A stretch of DNA of 61,447 bases from Branchiostoma floridae (Eukaryota; Chordata; Leptocardii; Amphioxiformes; Branchiostomatidae), in the NCBI RefSeq assembly GCF_000003815.2, contig NC_049992.1, forward strand, positions 1,112,669 to 1,174,115, in the 5' to 3' direction. Below the pieces are notes generated by a model. That model had not been told where the DNA came from and did no database searches. It saw only the letters and a program-made list of their open reading frames with translations. The position numbers and the translations under genes were made by a program. Shown here in pieces: positions 57,277 to 61,447 of the stretch; the stretch's first letter is position 1, and each line of letters begins with the position of its first letter.

Positions 57277-60200
57277 ATGTCGCTTCAACCAGACCCAGCC
57301 ATGGTCTGGTGGTTTAAAGTCTTCCTGGTAACAACGTGCATGTTACACCACCTGACAGCCCAACCACCTGTGGTATCCCGCACACCAGAGTTCGGTAAGT
57401 AGTTGATTGTACCACAATGCTACTTAATCAGTAAAGAATGTTAATTCTATCATGTCTAGATTTTAATCCGATTGCTGTCGAATTTTTAAAGTTGTATTCA
57501 TGCATCAATGTTTTAAAGTGAATTGTATCACTGTCAAGCGATTCTGTGACTGATGGCGCATTTCATGGGTATTTTGTATCTCATATGGAATATCACATGC
57601 CGAGTCAATCAGAAATAAAGCTGAATCGGAATCTTTGTCTTGTCTCTCATTTGTAAGAACTGTGCTTCATTCATGACTTGATAACCACTCAGCAGGAACT
57701 GAAGCGCCTCCAGCTTCTTTTCCAAGTTTGTATAAAAACAATCATAAAAACATAATGGAACTTTTTCCGCAATATTTAGATTACTGTGGTGCTAATATAA
57801 CGGGAGTTCGTTATGGCTACGTTCGCTTGGACTCCGAATTGTACATAGACGTGACAAAATACAACATGTACTGTACGTGGACCATAGAGGTCGACGAAGG
57901 GGAGTTGGTGGGGTTGGTAGCGAAGGACTTTAATTTTGAAGACGGTTATGACTGGCTGGACGTCTACAAGGGACCACTAGACAGTCGCACCTGGATAGGA
58001 TCGTACACAGGTAGGCATGTCTCACACGTTTTGGTAAAGAACATTGTGGAGAAGAGCTTAACCTTGTTCCACAAAAACAGAGCGTGGGGACTCGCAAATG
58101 TTTCCACCTGTCCTCTGGACTCCTGTAACATGTCCAAGGAGCGTATTATATACTGCTCACTTACCTCCCAAATTGTGATGCGAGCAACGGGACAAGTGCG
58201 GTCCTAAGTTGGTATGCTGGGTATCTTGTTTGTATTTGGAAGATACGAGAGTGCCAGCCTAATGTTTGTGTCAATGGGGGTGGTCACCCTGGATAACCGT
58301 AGAAGGAAACTGACTCACTCTTTTGTCACTCGCCTGTTCAACTCGAACAATGGTATAATAAGCTTANNNNNNNNNNNNNNNNNNNNNNNNNNNNNNNNNN
58401 NNNNNNNNNNNNNNNNNNNNNNNNNNNNNNNNNNNNNNNNNNNNNNNNNNNNNNNNNNNNNNNNNNNNNNNNNNNNNNNNNNNNNNNNNNNNNNNNNNNN
58501 NNNNNNNNNNNNNNNNNNNNNNNNNNNNNNNNNNNNNNNNNNNNNNNNNNNNNNNNNNNNNNNNNNNNNNNNNNNNNNNNNNNNNNNNNNNNNNNNNNNN
58601 NNNNNNNNNNNNNNNNNNNNNNNNNNNNNNNNNNNNNNNNNNNNNNNNNNNNNNNNNNNNNNNNNNNNNNNNNNNNNNNNNNNNNNNNNNNNNNNNNNNN
58701 NNNNNNNNNNNNNNNNNNNNNNNNNNNNNNNNNNNNNNNNNNNNNNNNNNNNNAGAAGGTTTATGACATTACCCGTACCTAATGTTGAAAAATATCACAC
58801 TTTCACACTATCATACTTTTACCAAATATTGGGTAAATTATGCTCCACAATATAACAAAATGTAGTTGTATATGATATAATATAATATACAAACATAATT
58901 TGGCAAGTAAAATCACAAAATTGCATAATTTCTTGTCTTTGTGTGGTCTTGTGACAAGGAATAATTAAAAACAATCCAACATATGGGCTTTATAAATAGA
59001 AAATAAATGTCTGTAAACTTCAACAGGGATTCCATCAATTCCAGGTGATTTACCATAAGAAAAATAATTCATAGCATTTAGTAGTTCCTCCTCAGTAGTT
59101 AGGCCCTCTCACGCTTCCAGCTGTTTTTCATATTCATCAGGGAAAAATGCTCACAACCTTTTGGGGGTTGTTAAGGGTATTGGAGGTTCTTCAAATGAGT
59201 AGAGGGAAAGAATAAAACAATCAACTTCTTTTTGTGAAATTTCCTTGGGATCACAGGGAAAGGTTTCATTAGATACAGAAGAAGACGCTTAATTGCACAC
59301 CCTATTTGCCAGTGAAATTTGTGCAATTATACGAATGGTGCAACAAAGCGAAGTTATTCAGCTGTACTGCACCACCACAGGATTTTGGGATTTCGTGCAA
59401 TTAACAGAAGTGTGCGATTATCCGCTGTGTAATTAACTGGCTTCTACTGTATCTTTAACTTTAGAATGTTTTTCTGACTCCGATTTCCGTGGAATAATTT
59501 TAAAAAAAATATTTAGTGCAGTTCTCTCCAAATTTCATTCATCGAGTTTTTGATCGAGTTTAAATACCTTGCAAACATTTGTTATAAAGTAACTCCAGCG
59601 GTTTTCTTTCATCGTCCAACTCATCTAGAATAGAATCCGGGGGAGATGACACATTATCAATGTGCCTTTGTAAACAATTTCTCTGAATAAATATTGTTTA
59701 TTTCTCCAACTTGAAAACTTTATACAATGACCCCGGAAAAAAAGCCTTTTGTTGTTTTCCACACAAAATGGGGATTTGCTGTCCCACAATTATTTGAAAA
59801 AATTATTTCATAATTCCCAAGTTTCTTTATGAAATTGTAAAAATTACAAATATCCTTTCCATCTTGGTAATTGTGCATTAATCAAGGATAGTGCGATTAA
59901 ATTGGGCCAGTTTTTCTGATTGAGCCAGTTTTATTGATTACTTCTGCTGTTGCACATCGCGGACAGTACAATAAATTACAGCTTGACACTGTTTGAAGCA
60001 AGAAATTAACGTTAACATTTCTAACTTCTAGATTCATAGCCTGCATGAATATGAATTAACCAGGTTGAAGTGAAAGGAAGGTGCTACTTCTGCATTCTAA
60101 AACTTTCAACAGGAAACAATTTCCCACCCGCAGTCATCGCTACATCCAACATAGCCCACCTCGTGTTTCGTGCAGACGAGTCGATCGCTGCAGCTGGTGA

Positions 60201-61258
60201 TGGTTTCCGCATCCTGTTCCAGGGTAATAAAAGCACCGATGAAATACGAGGGGCGGTCAATAAGTAATGCCCCTGACCCATTTTCCATAGCAGGAGATTA
60301 ATGAAACTTGGCACAGTTATCAGTCTTTCTCTTCATAGGAACCACCCAGAGTTATGCATTTCTCCCATTGTTTGATGCAGCTCTGGACACCGTTTTTGTA
60401 GGACACCCTAGGTTGGTCCTCTAACAGATGCCTCATCAATGGCAGAAGAGGGACGACCAGGTCTGGGAGCTGTTTCCACAGACTTCCGGCCATGTTTGAA
60501 TTCAGAATGCCAGCGTTTTACAAGGTCATATGATGGGGTATCATCACCATAAGTTTCTTTCACTTCATCAAAAGTCTTCTTTGGTGTGCGTCCTTTCAAA
60601 TACAAAAACCGGATCACTGCGCGACACTCAACTGTTTGCATTTCACACCTGGTCCATTTCGCACCTGACTCAGTTCAAACACCAGTAAATTAGAAACCAC
60701 AATTAGTTCAGAGCTGTTTTTTGCAACATAACCTATAAAGATATGAATCATAACACATACAAAATTTCATTTAGATCAGACGACTGGAAGTGGGTCAGGG
60801 GCATTACTTATTGACCGCCCCTCGTATACATATTCTCGGTGTATTTACAGCGATTTTCCATAAGTTGTTCCCAAATGCTTATTTACATCATAGAGAGTTC
60901 ATAACAGGCAAAATAACGCATACTGTTTTCAAGCACAGGTAGAACCCCTTACAGTCGCTGAAATGTTGTTTAGAAGTTAGATTAGTTTGAAGGAGAATAA
61001 TTAGAAAGTATACTGACATTTCCCCATAATGTTTAGGTCACATTCGTGCTTTTGTTACCGGGAAACGTTACGGCTTCGTTTCTTTCAACTATACTGGTAA
61101 GGACGACAACACCTTGCAACGCGCGTGGACCATACAAGTCAACGAAGAGAAGGGGCTGAAGATGACACCAGTGTCGTTTTCTTTTTGGGAAGATTTTAAC
61201 TGGCTAGACGTCTACAAGGAAGATCACGGCATCCCCACTTGGTTGGGATCGTACACCG
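57277..61258 (+). CDS. CUB-domain secreted or membrane protein (5' part, partial)
   Basis: Four exons chain in phase 1: 57277-57394, 57780-58010, 60113-60223, 61037-61258; the gene continues beyond the window. The start is at 57277 or, better for a signal peptide, at 57301 (MVWWFKVFLVTTCML). Exons 2 and 3 together form a full CUB domain: DYCGANITG and NMYCTWTIEV supply one disulfide, then FNFEDGYDWLDVYKG and WIGSYTG, and exon 3 adds HLVFRADESIAAAGDGFRILF. Exon 4 is the first half of a second CUB (RAWTIQV, FNWLDVYK, WLGSYTG) with no cysteine at all. CUB domains are extracellular binding modules. The assembly gap at 58367-58753 lies in intron 2; the phase match across it suggests no missing exon, but this is not proven. 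Confidence 0.8.
58367..58753. other. Assembly gap (387 N)
   Basis: The run of N lies in the intron between CUB gene exons 2 and 3. True length and content are unknown. A translated frame crossing it (58214-58855) is meaningless. Confidence 1.
59274..59451. mobile_element. pogo/Tigger-like MITE in CUB gene intron 2
   Basis: The element 59276-59449 has ends CAGAAGAAGACGCTTAATTG and, inverted, CAGTAGAAGCCAGTTAATTA, flanked by TA on both sides. CAGT-type ends with a TA duplication fit pogo/Tigger elements. It has no transposase. Confidence 0.65.
60245..60826 (-). mobile_element. Mariner-derived 578-bp element, copy 2
   Basis: The element 60247-60824 matches copy 1 (48677-49254) end to end, with ends CGAGGGGCGGTCAATAAGTA and flanking TA. 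The minus frame from 60641 keeps [19 protein letters not shown] and [16 protein letters not shown], then stops. It inserted 23 bp after the CUB gene exon 3 donor. Confidence 0.88.
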
Positions 61259-61447
61259 GTAAGCTTGTCTCAGTTTTAGCGAGCACGTTCCCCTCTGGAT
61301 GGTGACCAGATTACTCAATGAATCCCATAGTTAAAACAATGATAAGCGAATCGTTTTACGCTTTTTTGTTGTCTTTTCAACAATACTTGATATTCCAATT
61401 ATGAAGTGAAGGGATGTACAGTTCAATCCAATTTTGTGGCAGGTTTG

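Noticed and set aside
58214-58855. 213-codon plus frame
   Set aside because: Most of it is the run of N in the assembly gap.

Overview
The window is animal nuclear DNA, most likely from a lancelet (Branchiostoma). Evidence: many small intron-split exons with GT..AG junctions, Ig/EGF/CUB/hemopexin modules joined in matching phases, abundant small transposons and microsatellites, and one assembly gap (58367-58753). The species call is inference from gene families and repeat style; no search was run. Most open frames over 60 codons here are chance or repeat frames; genes were built by joining exons.

Layout. (1) 1-1294, minus: the first two exons of a secreted Cys-rich protein that runs off the left edge. 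(2) 1295-7412: no confident gene. (3) 7413-18647, minus: gene A, 13 exons, 542 aa. Signal peptide, two divergent Ig-like domains, six EGF modules, one membrane helix, 23-residue tail. (4) 20508-31530, minus: gene B, 13 exons, 635 aa, same architecture with a 106-residue acidic tail. The N-terminal halves of A and B resemble the ectodomain of Tie angiopoietin receptors, but neither encodes a kinase. They are tandem head-to-tail paralogues. (5) 31531-40550: transposon-rich intergenic DNA. (6) 40551-54994, plus: a secreted matrix metalloproteinase, 9 exons, 551 aa, with cysteine switch, catalytic and hemopexin domains. (7) 57277 to the right edge, plus: the 5' part of a CUB-domain protein.

The dominant unexplained structure is a repeated one. 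At about 17 exon edges in genes A, B and the metalloproteinase, a piece containing the splice site, 20-100 nt of exon and some adjacent intron has been copied in tandem on the intron side, from 1 to 11 extra times. Copies range from near perfect to barely recognisable. Some units include a transposon end or a simple repeat. I recall boundary-spanning intronic minisatellites of this kind, somatically unstable, from an amphioxus Adh locus; the density here suggests a general process shaping introns.

Transposons include two 578-bp mariner-derived elements, a hAT element with a perfect 8-bp target duplication, a Mutator-like element with a 9-bp duplication, a pogo-like element, several foldback elements sharing a terminal CTCCAAGCAGA, LINE fragments, a tRNA-derived SINE, and a minisatellite that looks like the amplified 3' tail of a CR1-like LINE.
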